Shown here piece after piece: positions 4,528 to 5,009 of a stretch of 5,009 bases of DNA; within the stretch, counting starts at the first letter, position 1; each line of letters opens with the position of its first letter. The stretch spans positions 1-5,009 of the forward strand of contig DROB01000033.1 in NCBI GenBank assembly GCA_011321985.1, read 5' to 3'. The position numbers and the translations under genes were made by a program. Below the pieces are notes generated by a model that was given only the letters and a program-made list of their open reading frames with translations, had not been told where the DNA came from and did no database searches. The DNA comes from Gammaproteobacteria bacterium. GTDB lineage: Bacteria > Pseudomonadota > Gammaproteobacteria > SZUA-229.

Positions 4528-5009
4528 ATGTTATATCAACGCATATTGACCGCGATTCCATTAGCTGCTTTCGTCTTCTGGATTATTTTTTTTCAACCGA
4601 CGAACGTATTTTTCTATTTCATCCTGTTTGTTGTTTTAATATCAGGTTATGAATGGGCGAGGTTAGCAGGAGTCAGAGGCATAATATGGAGGGGCTTATA
4701 CGCAGTGCTGATCACAGCCGTTGCCTGGTCGATACCGCAATTTGCCAGTGATTATGTAATATGGTCTGTCTATATCGCAGTGCTGTGGTGGTTTAGTATC
4801 ACCTTTTATCTAAAGATAGCCAGGCCAAAACAGGTGAGTTCTGGTCTAAAGCTGGATAAGTTATTCATTGCGTTTATCATTTTACCCGCCGCCGCGCTCG
4901 CGATGCAGATGATTCATTCACTGCATATCGGACTCGACTGGCAGGGGCCGGCATGGCTGTTCTATGCGCTTTCCCTGGTATGGGTCGCTGATATCGGTGC
5001 TTATTTCGC
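4528..5009 (+). CDS. cdsA: Phosphatidate cytidylyltransferase (CDP-diglyceride synthase), N-terminal part
   Basis: CdsA is an integral inner-membrane enzyme that turns phosphatidate and CTP into CDP-diacylglycerol, the precursor of the major phospholipids. The window holds 160 codons and two bases, a little over half of a protein usually 270-290 residues long; no stop is reached. Start MLYQRILTAI fits E. coli MLKYRLISAF, and YEWARLAG (41-48) and LVWVADIGAYF (150-160) match conserved family segments. Hydrophobic membrane spans lie at about 7-22, 26-41, 57-70, 77-95, 112-128 and 142-159. The catalytic C-terminal signature is beyond the end. The start lacks a good Shine-Dalgarno; an in-frame TTG at 4501 is the only earlier option. 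It lies 38 nt after uppS and is probably cotranscribed. Rare-type Arg and Ile codons cluster at 4660-4692. Confidence 0.93.
   Translation, partial: MLYQRILTAIPLAAFVFWIIFFQPTNVFFYFILFVVLISGYEWARLAGVRGIIWRGLYAVLITAVAWSIPQFASDYVIWSVYIAVLWWFSITFYLKIARPKQVSSGLKLDKLFIAFIILPAAALAMQMIHSLHIGLDWQGPAWLFYALSLVWVADIGAYF

Overview
The window is a stretch of bacterial housekeeping genes, all on the + strand: rpsB, tsf, pyrH, frr, uppS and the first half of cdsA. The order is the one known from gammaproteobacteria, where dxr, rseP and bamA usually follow cdsA, and the five complete proteins read as close relatives of their E. coli counterparts. The organism is therefore most likely a gammaproteobacterium of moderate GC content. 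I cannot name the genus. No mobile element, CRISPR array, tRNA, rRNA or defence gene was seen, and I do not see an undescribed system.

Bases 1-275 carry the rpsB promoter (an extended -10 with a GC-rich discriminator, its -35 region lost off the window edge) and a long structured 5' leader that ends in a hairpin against the rpsB ribosome binding site. This fits stringent control and S2 autoregulation as known for E. coli rpsB. rpsB (276-1259) encodes ribosomal protein S2 with an extra C-terminal tail of about 95 residues rich in Lys, Ala, Pro and Glu. This tail is the most unusual feature of the window. tsf (1318-2199) follows after 58 nt, and a strong intrinsic terminator at 2341-2367 closes the rpsB-tsf unit.

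A second unit begins with pyrH (2416-3138), probably from its own weak-looking promoter just after the terminator. frr (3139-3696) abuts it with no gap, uppS (3734-4489) follows after 37 nt, and cdsA starts at 4528 after 38 nt and runs off the window end.

The genes join three jobs. S2, EF-Ts and RRF serve translation (30S subunit, elongation-factor recycling, ribosome recycling). PyrH makes UDP for pyrimidine nucleotides. UppS makes the C55 lipid carrier for peptidoglycan and other envelope polymers, and CdsA makes CDP-diacylglycerol for phospholipids. Arg and Ile codon choice moves from preferred codons in rpsB to rare-type codons in cdsA, as expected if expression falls along the cluster.
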